Program-made: the position numbers and the translations under genes
Source: Vitellaria paradoxa
Lineage: Eukaryota > Streptophyta > Magnoliopsida > Ericales > Sapotaceae
Direction of reading: 5' to 3'
Length of the DNA: 64,000 nt
Assembly: GCA_019916065.1 (NCBI GenBank)
Contig: CM034234.1
Coordinates: forward strand, 10,321,844-10,385,843
Part shown: in pieces, positions 11,610 to 24,800 of the stretch
How positions within the stretch are numbered: the first letter of the stretch is position 1
Layout: each line of letters begins with the position of its first letter
Notes under the pieces: model-generated
What the model was told of the DNA's origin: nothing
Seen by the model: only the letters and a program-made list of their open reading frames with translations
The model's database searches: none

Positions 11610-13224
11610 CTAAGGACGAAGTTTCCTTGTTAACCATTTCCTTCGCAGAGTTTCATCCAATGCCAGAAACATTCTTGCCTTCCTCTCGTCCTCCAGAAAG
11701 TCACACGCGTCCAACAACAGGTCCTCGTCCATTTCAGGTATTGCCTGGAGTGCATCGATAACATTCTTTGTCGATATACAGTTCCCATCGTTCTTGTTCT
11801 TCTCCTTTGTTAATGCTGTAACAGCCATGGCCATCTCCTGCATAGCATTCTCCACACCCTCGTCCACTTTGTGCGCTTTTTTAGATAGCTGAAGAGTTTG
11901 TTGCAACTCAACTTTACGCTTCTTCTGTTGATTGCTTAAATTCATGTCTCTGCCGGAATCTGACATCTCTTTGCATCCCTCAGGAGTAGCAGCCCCAACA
12001 CTACTCTCAGGACTCAAATTCTGAGAAGCAGTATCTTGGGTTGCATGAGTAGTTTCATTCCCACATATGACATACATATCAACATAACATGGAACGGTTT
12101 TGTTTCTGTACTTCTGAAAATTGCGATGTGCCTGCGTTTAAAACTAGTGAGCTACTTGTCCAAGTTAAAAACCAAAAAAGACATTGACAAAGAGCACTAT
12201 GTACCTTGATAACCTTGCTCCAAACTTGATCGTCGGCTATAAGCATATGTTGTTTTTCATCCCAGCTAAAACCCTTCTGACCAAGAAGAAACTTCACGGT
12301 ACTGTACTGCCTCTTCAAGACATTGTACCGGTTTTTCAAGACTACCTTACCATGTTGATACCCAAATTTTTTATTGAACTGAGAGGTCATGTAAATCCAT
12401 GCTTTATTCTTGAAAGTCCGGCCAAGTTTATTCCCTTTATGCACCTCCTCTACCATAAGTTGAATAAAATACTCATCCATTTTCTGTGACCAGTCGATTT
12501 TAGTACGATCATCTCTGGCAGGAGTCCTATCCTCCAATACTTTTGCCACAAGTTGAACCAAAGAAAAAATAAGTACTTTGAAATTACAGAAATAAATCCT
12601 ATCTTCAGAAATAAATAAAATAAAATATTGGAAAATTGAGAAGTGCCAATTTCATATTGACGAATCAAAACTCCGCACTGATCTACCTTCATTTTCGTAG
12701 CCTACATCAAAACATGAAAGACTGTATCTTCCATCAGCTACTGCATGCCCGCATATCACGCACAACTCTTTGTAATATGGCACAATCTTTGTTTTGTATG
12801 TCTGCATTTCAGGATGGTCCTGCACATAGCATGTGTAATCAACTTGCAAGCTGACAACTCGTGTTATGCGTCGGAATATTTACAAAGTTTGTACCTTGAT
12901 ATAATCATCCCATACGTGATTTTCAGCTGTTACCATATTCCGCTTTTCATCCCAGCTAAACCCATTCTGGATGAGAATCTTTATGTTGTTAAATTGTTTC
13001 CTCAACCATTTGTATCGGTTTTTTAGAACATCCATCTCGTGTCTGAATCCAAATTTGCCATTAAAGAGCGCAATCATCTCTGCCCATGCTTCCTTGCCAA
13101 ATGCGTTACCGGTCTTATTCCCTCTGCGGACTTGATCCAGTAGAAGTTCAATAAAATAATTGTCCATGCATCGACTCCAATTAGTCCTCAAATTATCACT
13201 GCTGTTAGAGACATCCTCACCCAT
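11610..13224 (-). CDS. double Myb/SANT-like domain protein (Myb_DNA-bind_3 type)
   Basis: Four minus-strand exons, 13224-12895, 12819-12687, 12539-12205 and 12131-11610, give a 439-residue protein. Two Myb/SANT-like domains are visible. The first, at residues about 12-110, has W16, MDNYFIELLLDQV, FNGKFGF and LKNRYKWLRKQ. The second, at residues about 167-266, has W171, MDEYFIQLMVEEV, FNKKFGY and LKNRYNVLKRQ. Each is followed by a short exon segment carrying VPYY or VPCY and then VICG. A basic KKRK patch (residues 336-339) is a candidate nuclear signal, and the C-terminal helical part ends in LRRKWLTRKLRP. Plant proteins of this kind include LIMYB, a nuclear repressor that binds ribosomal protein L10, and transposase-derived relatives. 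A direct function cannot be read here. The ATG at 13224 is chosen because a CAG acceptor lies just before it; an upstream in-frame ATG at 13245 would fall in the intron. Confidence 0.85.
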
Positions 13225-13612
13225 TATCACTTCCTGCACTGTCATGATATATAACGGTTAGTTTGAATACATATAACTGGTGTGGGCAAAAAAAAATAAT
13301 AATAATAATTAAATGCATTTTCTATATTATAACTTTGGGTGAGTGAGGATAGGCCTCGCCTCATGCTTAAAATTTCAAATGTAGATGATTTTGGAAAGAA
13401 AGAGACCAACATAGCATTAACACTAATTTGGGACACACAACAGTTCAGATGCATTTACACTATAAAATTAAAAAAAAAAAAAGTGAATATATTTTAACCG
13501 TTAAATTTTAATCTAATGGTTCTGATTGCAAGTCACAGAACTGACATAGCAATTGTTATGTCAGCCCCTAAATCCGATGGTTTTAAGATCTTGCAATACC
13601 AGTTTGCTGCAG

Positions 13613-13637
13613 TATATATATATATATATATATATAT
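13613..13637. repeat. (TA)n microsatellite
   Basis: A plain TA dinucleotide tract in the presumed leader intron of the Myb/SANT gene. Confidence 0.95.
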
Positions 13638-13928
13638 GGGCAAATATATGCATGAATTGATCCTCCAAAAAAGAGCAAAAAAGAGCACAGAGTCGGGTGG
13701 ATTTGTGTCTGAACTCAACTCAATGTATCAACATCATGTCAACAAATCCAAGGCTGCATATCACAACATTCCAATCTGAATGTTGCATAATTGAAGTTGA
13801 ACCAAATAACCCATTCAGCTCTCACAAATTAGCAACTCAGCCCATATGTTGAACAGCCAAATTCAAACACCAATTTAATCTGTAGTCAATGCAGTGTTTT
13901 AGCAATCCAGATTCTTCCCATATTTCGG

Positions 13929-13930
<2 letters not shown>

Positions 13931-13961
<31 letters not shown>
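13931..13961. repeat. (AT)n microsatellite
   Basis: A second AT dinucleotide tract in the same presumed intron. Confidence 0.95.
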
Positions 13962-13965
<4 letters not shown>

Positions 13966-15019
13966 TATTTTCCTGCCAATTTAGCTTAAATCAATGAAAT
14001 TCCAATAATAGGCCAAGTGGGTATTCAATTAATCTGAACACAATTCAACAAAAATCTTCAGGCTCCTGGTAACTCCGCGCACTTTCCACACATCATGGCG
14101 AGGATAAAGAGAAAATCATGGAAGACTCTTATATTCACTCAATCACAATTTCCTTTTCCCAAAGCCGCATTTCAAAATTTTCCCCAGAAATATTTTCCGT
14201 GAAAACAAACAGAGATCCGGGATACAATCAATCGAATCAGGTAAAACCTCGTTTGGGTGTCTGTCTGATACAATTGTACACGAATTTGAAGGCAAATCGC
14301 TGAGCCCTAACGCGATCTCCACAGAGAAATGAGTAAATCAATCAATACATATATGTTTTACGTGTGTTTGTGTTTGCATATATACACACGAACAGTATTT
14401 ATATGTGTTTTAGTCAAGAACTAATGGAGATAAACAAACAGCGGCCAGGGATAAAAGAATTACCTGTTGCAGAGACAGAACGAGGAAGGATCCGACTGGT
14501 GAAGGGACCGAAAGACCCTTATCCACGGATAAGCTAGAGATTTGGCCTTGTTTGGGGCCTGGCTTGGTTTTGAACCCGTTTGAAGTTATAAAAGATAGTT
14601 TGGGTTATTTTTGGACATTTAAGATATAATTAATAAATCATAAAAAGTAAAAATAAATAGTGAAAATTCATTCTAATGAACCCGTTAGAACAGATTAATT
14701 TTGGATTTGAACAAATTCTAGCGACAATTTTTTAATTTCTTATCAAGATTTTTTAAAATTCTGTAAAAATTTTATTGAAATTTATAAAAATTTATTTAGA
14801 TTTATAGAGATCTACAAAGATTTTATAGGGGTGAGAATTTTACAAATAATAGTAAAATTTTTTGATGAAAAATTAAGCTCCAAATGCATTTTTCTTACAA
14901 ATTACAGAATTACCCTCTTTTGAGATAAGCTCGTAGCATTAAATAGCTGAGATAGAATATATTTCTAAATTTTGTAACTTAATCAATGAGTTGATACGCT
15001 AATTAAAGCCTTGAAATTT

Positions 15020-15500
15020 TATATAGTGTTAGTCTAATGCATGTGATAAAAAAATATCAAATTTGATTATGTTAATTAAAAATAAAAAATATGATAAATA
15101 TAATATGTAAGAATAAATTTGTCCACTTAGATTTAAGAAAATAATGAATTCTCATTAAATTCTATTATTTTAAATTTCAAATGATATAGAAATTCATTTG
15201 AAATTGTAGATTTGATGGAATTTGATTTCCAATGACAATTCTCAACAATTACTATGTTTGAATTAAAATAAGATTTTATAAGTTAGATTTGATATCATTT
15301 CAAAATTTAAATTTTGAAATTTCTATATCATTTAAAAGTTAAAGAAAAATAATAAAATTAGATGAGAATTCATTTATAACTTAAATAAGTGGATAAATTA
15401 CCTTCATATGTCATGTTTAATATAATTTATTTTTATTAATATAGTCAAATTTGATATTTGTTAATATAAAATACCTTCATTCCTGCATGCGTTATGTAAT
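15020..15500. mobile_element. short foldback element (MITE-like)
   Basis: The two halves are imperfect reverse complements. The left side carries ATATCAAATTTGATTATG, GTCCACTTA, ATGAATTCTCAT and AAATGATATAGAAATT. The right side, reversed, carries ATATCAAATTTGACTATA, ATCCACTTA, ATGAATTCTCAT and AAATGATATAGAAATT. Outer parts TAATGCATGTGATAA and CATAACGCATGCAGG also correspond loosely. No target-site duplication is assigned. Confidence 0.6.
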
Positions 15501-17764
15501 TGATTAAAAAAAATAAAGAGTAAATTATAAGAACCTCTATTAAATGTTTGATTTAATAATAATAAACTTTTTATGATTTAAATATTACAATAACATTTGA
15601 TTTTACAGATGCTATTAGCACAATAAACTAATCATTTTCATTTTATTTGATATTAAACCAAATTAGTGAAGTAATCAATATTTTTACATAACATAACTCA
15701 TTTGTCCTTTAAAAATGTAAAGTATTTGAAAATAATTTAGTATCTAGTTCTTAATAATTTATCTGACTATAAAAATGCTTTTAAACTCTTTATTAATTTT
15801 TTTTTTTTTTACATTTTTATGAAAATGGTGAATAAGATATATCATGTAATATTTTAATTATATATATTTTCCTTTTAATTGTCTGTTGGAGTTTATAATT
15901 ACTAAAAATTTTAAAGGAAAAGGTGACTATATAGTATTAAAATAATTTGAAATATGCCTGTGTTTAGTTTAATATTTATGGAAGGTTATTGTAATTCACT
16001 CAAAAACCAAATAAAATGGAACTAGTATATGAAATGAAGTTTTAAAAGCACACATCTCTGAGAACTTTTATAATTTGTGATTTCATATTTAAGATTTCAA
16101 TGGCGAATTATAGGCAGACTGACTTGACTCTTAATAATATGGCGCATGATAATTGTCTAAATATAATTTGATTTTAAAATTTGGCTAATTATTCTTTTTC
16201 AAACTTGACTATATTTTAATTATAAAATATCAATCTAACGCAACCCAATTAATACATATTATTTAGTATTTTTGTATTTATATATTTTTAAAAATTTTAA
16301 AATATACAAATAATACTAAATATAAAAATTATATTTTCAATGTTTTAGTTTTAGCCAAAAGAACCCTACTAGATTTTAGCTAAAAAGGGGAGGCTAATGT
16401 CGTTTTCGATATCAACTCGGAATCGTTAAATTAAAATCAAACGCTTTAAATACGTTTACATATTTTTAATTAAAAAATGTGAACTAAAAATACGTAAATA
16501 AATTTGAACGGTTAGATTCTGAATTGTATTACCACTGTGCTGGCCAAATCTTTTTTAGCTACAGTTCCCACAACCAGCTTGATTTTAAAATGGAATCTAA
16601 AATATTTTACTTTCATTTTAAGAAATATAAAAAGAAAATCAAATTATAAAATATATAAACGGGTTTGGACGGATTCGGGTTAACGGGTGGTGTGCACCAC
16701 TAGGGTTGGCAGACAAAGGCATGGTATGCATATAACCTAGGCCCATGGTTGCCACATATGGAAAGCCAATTTTGCCAGGCACCTAGGGCTCAGTTTTTGT
16801 TCGACAACCAACTCTTCCTACTATTGTCATTTTTGATCAAACCCCACCGCCTTCCTCTCTTGGAAGTCCACATATCACTCACCTGCCAAGTCACCCTCCC
16901 TTTCTTGAGTTGGCCATTGTTTTTTTTTTTAAAAATCTTTATAATGGTAGTAAATTGCTAAATTTTGATTTATTTACTTCGATATTAGTAAATTGTAAAT
17001 GATTTTTAATTGAATGGGTAAAAAACTATATTTTAATAGTTTATTTATTTATTTATTTATTTTACATAATTTTTCAGTTCAATTATTGAGCAAGTTAAAA
17101 AAAATTAATAAGTTTGAAAATATGTCTAAATTTAAATTAATCATATAATAAACTAATCACATACTAATAATTAAAAACCGAGCTCGAATAAAAAAAAAAA
17201 TGAAGTGGAAGCCCTCATCAAGAAAAAAAAAACCTATAAGCATGTATATATTTCTTTTAATTTTAATAAAAAATACACTGTATCTTTAATTTTAATATTT
17301 TTAACTTCACAAAATAATAAACATTTTTAAAGCGTAAAAAACTAAAAGTAGAATATATTTAGTACTTCACTCATATTAATTTTTTAATTACAATTTTTGT
17401 TATAAATATTTATAATGTACTCAAAATTTATAAAATAAAAAATTTATTTAATAAAGTAGTAAAAGTAAAGAAAATTAAAAAAATGATTTTTTGATTTAAA
17501 ATTATAAAATAAAAATTTGAAAATTTAGTTGTATTTATTTTCCCTCGCACGGTGTTGTATAATCCAGTTGTACTTTGGTTGGGAGTTCTTATATTTAGAA
17601 TTTTAAATTCCAATTCATTTATTTTAAACAAATACTGACTAGTTTTGATTTTACTTACTTATTAAAAACAAATTAGTTTTGATTTTTTTTTTTGATAACT
17701 CATGTTATCCGGATTAATTTTGGACATATATTGACTAATCTTTAAACTGCTTATACCAGTTTTC

Positions 17765-18052
17765 AACTTGTTTTTCATCTTACGTTTTTAAAAATAAGAA
17801 AAATAAATCAAAATGAATTTGATTACTTGCGTTTTCAAATTGTGTTTTAAAAAACAAAAATTGGGCTTACACATAAAATGTAAAATGATAAAAAATTATT
17901 TTGAACATTTTTAATCAAAAGTAAGAAAAATCTCAAAAAAATAAAAAATGTCAAAACAAATGTGCTTTTTTTATTGTTTTGATATTTTAAAAATATAAAA
18001 ACATATAAAATAAAAAATAAAAAATAAAAATACAAACCAAATGCCATCTTAA
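17765..18052. repeat. AT-rich dispersed repeat (family B copy 2)
   Basis: Its ordered landmarks match 10640-10965: TTACACATAAAATG, then AAAAATCTCAAAA, then AAACCAAATGCCATCTTA at the end. Confidence 0.5.
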
Positions 18053-18086
18053 TGATTCAATATGTTTCACTAATTATGAACGGTGG

Positions 18087-18400
18087 CATCCAGTTTGCTT
18101 TTTCTATTTTATGTTTTATGTGTTTTTATTTTAAAAATCTCAAAATAAAGAAATAAAAAATATTCTATTTTCATTGTTTTGAGATTTTCTGTACTTTGAA
18201 TTGAAAACATTCAAAATAATTTTTTCTTATTTTTTATTTTATGTGTAAACTCGTTTTTAGTTTTTAAAATAAATTTTAAAAACATAAGTGACCAAATACT
18301 TTTTAATTTATTATTTTTATTTTTTAAAAAATATAAAATAATAAATGAGTTCAAAATAAAAAAATAAAAAATAAAAAAATAAATCAAATGAAACTAAAAT
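18087..18400. repeat. AT-rich dispersed repeat (family B copy 3, inverted)
   Basis: It starts GGCATCCAGTTTGCTTTTTC and continues with GTTTTGAGATTTTC and TTTTATGTGTAAACTC. This is the family B order in reverse complement, so copies 2 and 3 lie head to head about 35 bases apart. Confidence 0.5.
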
Positions 18401-18599
18401 GATTCGATTTAATAATTTTTTTTGAAAGGTCGAATTAGTAATCATTTAGAGCAAAGGCAAGATCTTAAATTTTTATTATTAAAAAAAAAAACCGACCATT
18501 ATTATTATTATTATTATTATTTGAGCGAAGTCAGGCACCGGCTGGGAAAATCCAAACTTCCAACCCATTTGGCGGAGCATTCAATCTTTATCTCCCTCT

Positions 18600-18868
18600 C
18601 GTTAATATCGACACCTCTCCCCACTTGCTCCGCCCATCATCTGCTCCAATTTATTAGCTCTGTTCACTCTCTTTCTCTGTTTTAGTTACATTGATCGTGA
18701 ATTTCTCATTGAAAAAGGGTACGCTCTCCTTGCATTCTCTTAATTAAATCAGATCTTCTCACTGCTATGCTCTGTTAACTCTGCTCTTTCGATTACTGCA
18801 AATCCTTACATTTCAAATACTGGGTATGCGATTTTTTTTTTTTTTTTTTGTAGGCATTTGATTCGGAA
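18600..18868 (+). other. 5' untranslated exon and leader intron of the biotin carboxylase gene
   Basis: A pyrimidine-rich leader (about 18560-18718) ends at GAAAAAGG followed by GTACGCTC, a plausible donor. A T-run ending in TAG at 18851-18853 is the acceptor, and 15 leader bases follow before the ATG at 18869. The transcription start is not determined. Confidence 0.5.
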
Positions 18869-21800
18869 ATGGACTCTGCTATGACCTTTTGCAAATCGGT
18901 TTACTCCCCTCCGGTAAGTATTACCTCCCGTCCCCTCTATTTATGGGTCTTCTTTGTTTCTGCTCTTCGGATTTGCATTTTATCTGTTTTTGGTCCCGTA
19001 ACCATTCTTGCCTTTGTTTGTTGTTTCTGTCCCCAAATTGTGAGATTTATGCTCCGTGTACTGTTCTTTTAATGTTGTTCACCTGCTCTCTCTATATTTT
19101 TTTTATTTGGGAAAATAATAATTAAAAAAAAAAAACGACTTTGTGCTGAAAATTTCATTTTTAATGAACTGAAAACTTGTATTTTCCAAGTACGCCCCCC
19201 AGTTTCACTTGGAATTTTAGTTCTTAGTTCGTTACAATGGAATTTTTGCTAAAAAAGTTCATATTTTGTTTGGTTCCTGCAATTGATTCTGTTTTAGGGA
19301 AAATTCCAAAAATAAAGTTTTGGACTGAAAATTCATTTTAATAAACTGAAAATTTGATATTATAAATACATGAACTTTTATTGCACCCCAGGTGCAAAAT
19401 GTAATTGGAATTTCAAGTCTTCAGTTTATTCAGTTCATTAAAACGGAATTTTCAGTCCAAAAGTTCAATTTTTTTTTTTATGTTTTTCATTTGTTGATTT
19501 TATGTATTTATTTATTTTCCTAGCACATTACTGATTCAAATTATTGTTTCTGCATCAAACTGCAAAATTTTCATCATGTAGAGTGTATACTTTTCTTTTG
19601 AGGGTGTTCAATTTGCGAAAATTTTCTGCTTTGTAGAGCATGTCCCAATCTTTTAATGGTGTTTATTTGCTATTTTCATTATCAAATCAAAATCTTCCTT
19701 GACTCTTTCTCCATAGTTCCTCCCTATTTGATTGTCTGGCTTATTTGCTGTATTTCATCAAGCTTCTTTGCCAATATGGATCTTCTGAGGAATCAAGTTG
19801 TCAATATAATTCCTCATATTATTGTGACTATTGGCAAAGCTGTAAAGTCAAGCTATGAGTTCTTTATTTCTTATGAACGAAAGCTCTTGTTTTACTTAGT
19901 AAAAGAAAACAGGGGATGGAAGGAAGCTCAAGTGTTAAGCAGTGCATGGAATCTTAGTTGATGGTAATATTTCAAATGTGATCGTGTGGTCGAAGAGCTT
20001 GTGTATGCTTTGATGCATCTTGTGTCTTGGAGAGGTTAAAATAGCAGCATTATTATGATATTGTGATATAGACTGGAGTCAGTGTCACTATATTATGGAA
20101 GGATTTGACTTAACTTCTTTTGATAAAAAATTTATTGCTCGGAGAAGATGATGTGAAAATTCCATTCTCAATATGCTTTTACCTAGCTTGATGGCATAAT
20201 GGTTGTGGATGTTGGAAGACCACTGGTGCAAACATATTTTGTTGAAACTATTTATTTATCAACTTTTAGTGACTTCACATAAGATGTGGCCCACTGCATA
20301 GGAAGCTGGTTGTGCTAACAATAACACTTGAATTCAACAAATGCATACATTCTGATATAACCAGGCATCTGAATGAAATGATGATTGATTTCCTGTTATG
20401 AATTCATCATATGGTTGGCCATTTTATCTCATGTTTGTCTATATATCTTGCAATGCGACAGATATCATAAACACATTAGTCAAGTGCTGTCATGCCATTT
20501 AAGAGATGGATGGGTTAGGGTTTTAGTTCTTCTCTCTGATCGAAGTAATTGTTTAATGAGTAGTCAACATGTCTCATGTACGTTAATAGATGACTATGTC
20601 CAGCTTCTTGTATGATTCCTAGAAGCCTTTTCATTTTAATTTATCTCAGCTTTTCACGGTTCACTAAGTTGCATTTGAATATGTTTGCAAGTTTTCCAAG
20701 GGTTTATTTGTCGGGAGAGCTAGAGGAATTCAGAGCTCCCAGTGTAGCTTTATGCTGGGAAGCAGGGTGAACTTTCCTTGGCAGCGAGCCCGGGCTACTC
20801 AAATCAGTCGTAAATCCGGGAAACGGGGAGGAGCCCTTTGTGCTACATGTCGTGATGAAAAAATTCTGGTGGCAAACAGGGGAGAAATCGCTGTTCGTGT
20901 GATTCGAACTGCACATGAAATGGGGATACCTTGTGTTGCTGTTTACTCAACAATAGATAAGGATGCACTTCATGTGAAACTGGCTGATGAATCAGTTTGC
21001 ATAGGTGAAGCACCTAGTAGTCAATCGTAAGTCACCAGTATACATGAGTGCTTTTGCTACTTGTTTAGTTTCTTGAGCGATTACTGTCACTATCTATAAT
21101 TTTATTTTTTTTATTTTATAATTGTTGTTGTTACTGTTTCTGCTTTGATTGAGAAGACTGCACTTTCTCTAGAGAAGGGATAACAATTACAAGCCAGTTG
21201 AAGACAATTGCTTGTAAGATGTCAACTATCAATATCATGGAAAAATCTTTGCATTTTGTGCTCATATAACTGCAACATTTCTACCATGTATTATTGGACA
21301 GAGGTTTCGCAGTATACAATGTGATGACACAAGCGATAGCAATCCAGTTATTAGTTACCTTTTGGTTGAGGTTCCTTTGTGCTGTATATTTTTGTGCATG
21401 AGTAAATGTAGAATAGAACTTTGTCTATTTGCCACTGCTCCCCTGGCTTCTTGTATGGCTGGTTATGATATGATTATATTCCTTTTTCTTACAGGTACTT
21501 AGTGATCCCCAATGTCCTCTCTGCTGCTATCAGCCGTGGTTGTACAATGCTACATCCTGGATATGGGTTCCTTTCTGAGAATGCAGTTTTTGTTGAAATG
21601 TGCCGGGAGCATGGAATCAACTTTATTGGTCCAAATGTAAGTTATTTGGATACAAATTTTTTGTTTTATTTTAAGTACTCAATGTGATTTACACCCTAAT
21701 ATCTGGAGCGAACATGTTGTGACATGTAGGTATTAAGTTCTCTATTTGGAATTTAGATCTTTTAACTTGCTAAGAGAGTCTATGTTATCTTTTTTGGAAG

Positions 21801-24800
21801 GGGGAATTTCTACTGGAGGACATATGTTTCTAGTTTTATGCTCTTTTGATTGGACTATATTAGAAATTTATTTGCACACTCAAGTTCAATATGCTATTGA
21901 CACCAAAGTAAAATGTGCTGGGTAATCGTACATGAGGCTGCCTTTGGCATATATAAGAAATTAAGGATGTTTATTGAGCTTAATGAAAGATATCTTTACT
22001 TCTTTCCTAATTTATTTATTTATTTATTTTTATGTCTGCATGCTTCTAGGGAAATTCTGAAGGCATTTCTAATTCCTCAACAGCTATAGATCTATATTAT
22101 AATGGTTGCTCCATTCCTGAAGCTTGTGTTTTTATTATGTACCGCTTTGTTTTTGGATAGTTGCTTTCACTGTTATATACTGTGTTTTTTGCTCTCTAGG
22201 ATTCATTAGAAAACAGTTTCCTACTTTTTTTTTTTTTGATAAGTGAAAACATTTCCCTACTTAGGTAGGCCCTTTCAGTGGGACATGCAGTTGCGTCTAA
22301 TAAATATTTTGCACACATATCAAATTTTCCTGTAGTTGTTCCTTGTTGGGAAAAGGTTTATTTCTTACAATCTTGTAAGCCATGCTTAATACTCTTGTAG
22401 ACGCTAGTAGAAAGAAAATATATGAGCTTAAAATTCACTTATACAGTTCATGATATATTTGAGCTTGTACAGTCTAGGAAAAGATTCTGTACGGCATTCC
22501 ACTGGCCCCCATATGATTTTCCTTCTTTATATTGACAACCAATGTATGTGTTTAACTGACTAAGATTTCAGGGAAGTGAATTATTATTTTGTATTAAAGC
22601 ATTCTTATAGAAGGATCTATTTCAAAAAGAACAAGTACCCCTCACATATGGAGAAGGATTTGAAATTCTGGTCTTGTGATTTTGCAGCCTGACAGTATAC
22701 GTGTCATGGGTGACAAATCAACAGCCAGGGACACAATGAAGAATGCTGGTGTTCCTACTGTACCAGGGAGTGATGGATTGTTGCAGGTATTAGATTTTAT
22801 GAGTATTTTGAGAAGCACCCCTTTCAATTGGAGATCAAATCTGCTCTTCTTTTATCTTCTTTTTATCATTATTGTCATTACAGAGCACAGAAGAAGCTGT
22901 CAAGCTTGCTGGGGAGATTGGCTTTCCTGTGATGATCAAGGTAAATTATTGTTTTACTAAAACTCAAAACTTCTGTACCTAAATTATGTGCGATCGTGTT
23001 ACAGGTCCATAGCTTCCTTTCCTGTCTAGTAAAAAATAGCCATCTGTCTTGTGCAAGATACATTGGGCCTACACACACTGTAACTTCAAAAATTTATCTT
23101 CTTTTTTGGGAGCTTTCAAGGTTGCTATGCGATAGTAACAGGGTTTAAACAATTTTTATAACATCTCATCTATCACTAAGTGGCATGTACAAACATCTTT
23201 TTGTGGAGTGTTGCTTCCTTCACTTGACAGAAATAGTCAGCGGCATTTTAGTAAGTAATTTGTTATGCCTTTTAATGAAACTCTGGCAGCTCCCTTTTGC
23301 TTCAATCCATTCAGCAACTGGCTTGTATTGCAAAAATGGGAATTTTATTGTTTCTCTTTCAGCGGGAGCACCATGAGTTTTCTTTTCCTTTTCTTCCTTC
23401 CTCATGCTTTCTTTTGCTTTTCTTCTGTCCTCTTTTTATCTATCTCTCTCACACTCTCTCTTTAAGTTTCTGCCTTGAATGCTAAACAAATACACTAGGA
23501 AGCTTTAACTTACCCTACTAGTAAGCTTAGCATGCACACTCATTTGAATGCCTTCCTATGCTGGTTCAATACTTCATACACTTTGGAAAATGTATATTTA
23601 AGTAATGCCTCACGCTTCAAAGTTAATAAATCATTAAGTACCTTTTCCTTGCTTTAATCGCTTAGAAAATATGGAAATCTGAAAGGTTAAATCTTCTTGA
23701 ATGTTCAAACTCTTAGGGTCTGTTTTGAGTAAGGATTTGGAAAGGGAAAAGAAAAGGGCAAGGAAAATGGTGGGAAAAAGTGAAAGAAAAATATAAAATA
23801 CCACATGCATGATTTTAATTTACCAATAAATTATTTTTCTAATTTAATTATTTTTAATTTCTCAAATCCCATTCTTTTTTCCTTCCATTTGCCATCATAA
23901 ACCAAAACATAAGGAGTGATTTTGAATCTCCATTTCTTTCCTTACCCCCACCTCTCTTATTTTATAACTTAGGGTGTTTGGGCTAACTTGCACGCACCTC
24001 GACTAATCCTTAGGGCCTGAAGTTAATGACTGGATAAATCTCCGGTGACTTGAGGAGACTCATACTGATGACCATCTTTTTCTCTTGACAATCTTTGCTC
24101 CAAACATACCCTTAATATGTAGATAATCAAAACGTTTGATGTATTGTGGAGCTTGCAATTGATTATAGTTGGACTTTATTTTGTTTTACTGCGAATGATA
24201 AAAAATAAACGAAAATTTGGAACCTTAAACACTTGGGTTTGCAATGGTTAGTGAAAGATTCCTTCCTCTTCCCCCCTTTCTCTCTCTCCTATAACTATGT
24301 AATCAAATTAATCATAATAATAGACTTTCACTTGTAACTGTTTATGAGATTGATTGAACCAATGATGACTTCTTTACGATTTGAAGGCAACAGCAGGTGG
24401 TGGAGGACGTGGAATGCGTCTTGCTAAAGAACCTGATGAGTTTGTGAAATTATTACAGGTATTTCTCTTTATGGAAGTCATCTTTCAAATTACTTATGCG
24501 CGTGCTATAACTGTTGATCTTCCCTGACAGTAGGTTTTGATATTTGTGGGTACGTACTATTTGTTTTTGATTTGTTAGAAAATCAAAATTAAATAAGGTG
24601 CCCTGCAAAGGATTACGAAATATATTCTTAGTGTCTTTAACTATTATTGTAGCTGCTGCTGTTGCAACTGTTGTATCACCAAGTTTTTGTTAACCTTGGC
24701 TGTTTAGAGGTTGTCGTATCTCCAAAAGCATTTTGCTTACTAGTTCCAGTAATTTGCGGTCCATACACAGGCACATACTTTTTATGGGAGATATTTATGC

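Larger units (their letters stand above)
13225..14530 (-). other. 5' leader and leader intron of the Myb/SANT gene
   Basis: On the minus strand, a segment near 14530-14464 ends in CTGCAACAG followed by GTAATTC, a good donor. A CAG acceptor lies a few bases before the ATG at 13224. This implies a non-coding first exon and an intron of about 1.2 kb. The intron holds two (TA)n tracts and no other gene. Confidence 0.45.
14531..18500. other. intergenic DNA between the divergent Myb/SANT and biotin carboxylase genes
   Basis: The two flanking genes point away from each other. The stretch is AT-rich and non-coding. It holds one foldback element (15020-15500), a pair of family B repeats (17765-18400), and a GC-richer piece at about 16640-16920 of unknown origin. 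The last few hundred bases would contain the biotin carboxylase promoter, but no clear core element stands out. Confidence 0.5.

Noticed and set aside
12184..13026. Several plus-strand frames over the Myb/SANT exons
   Set aside because: They are antisense to exons with strong family motifs and clean splice sites, and resemble nothing themselves.
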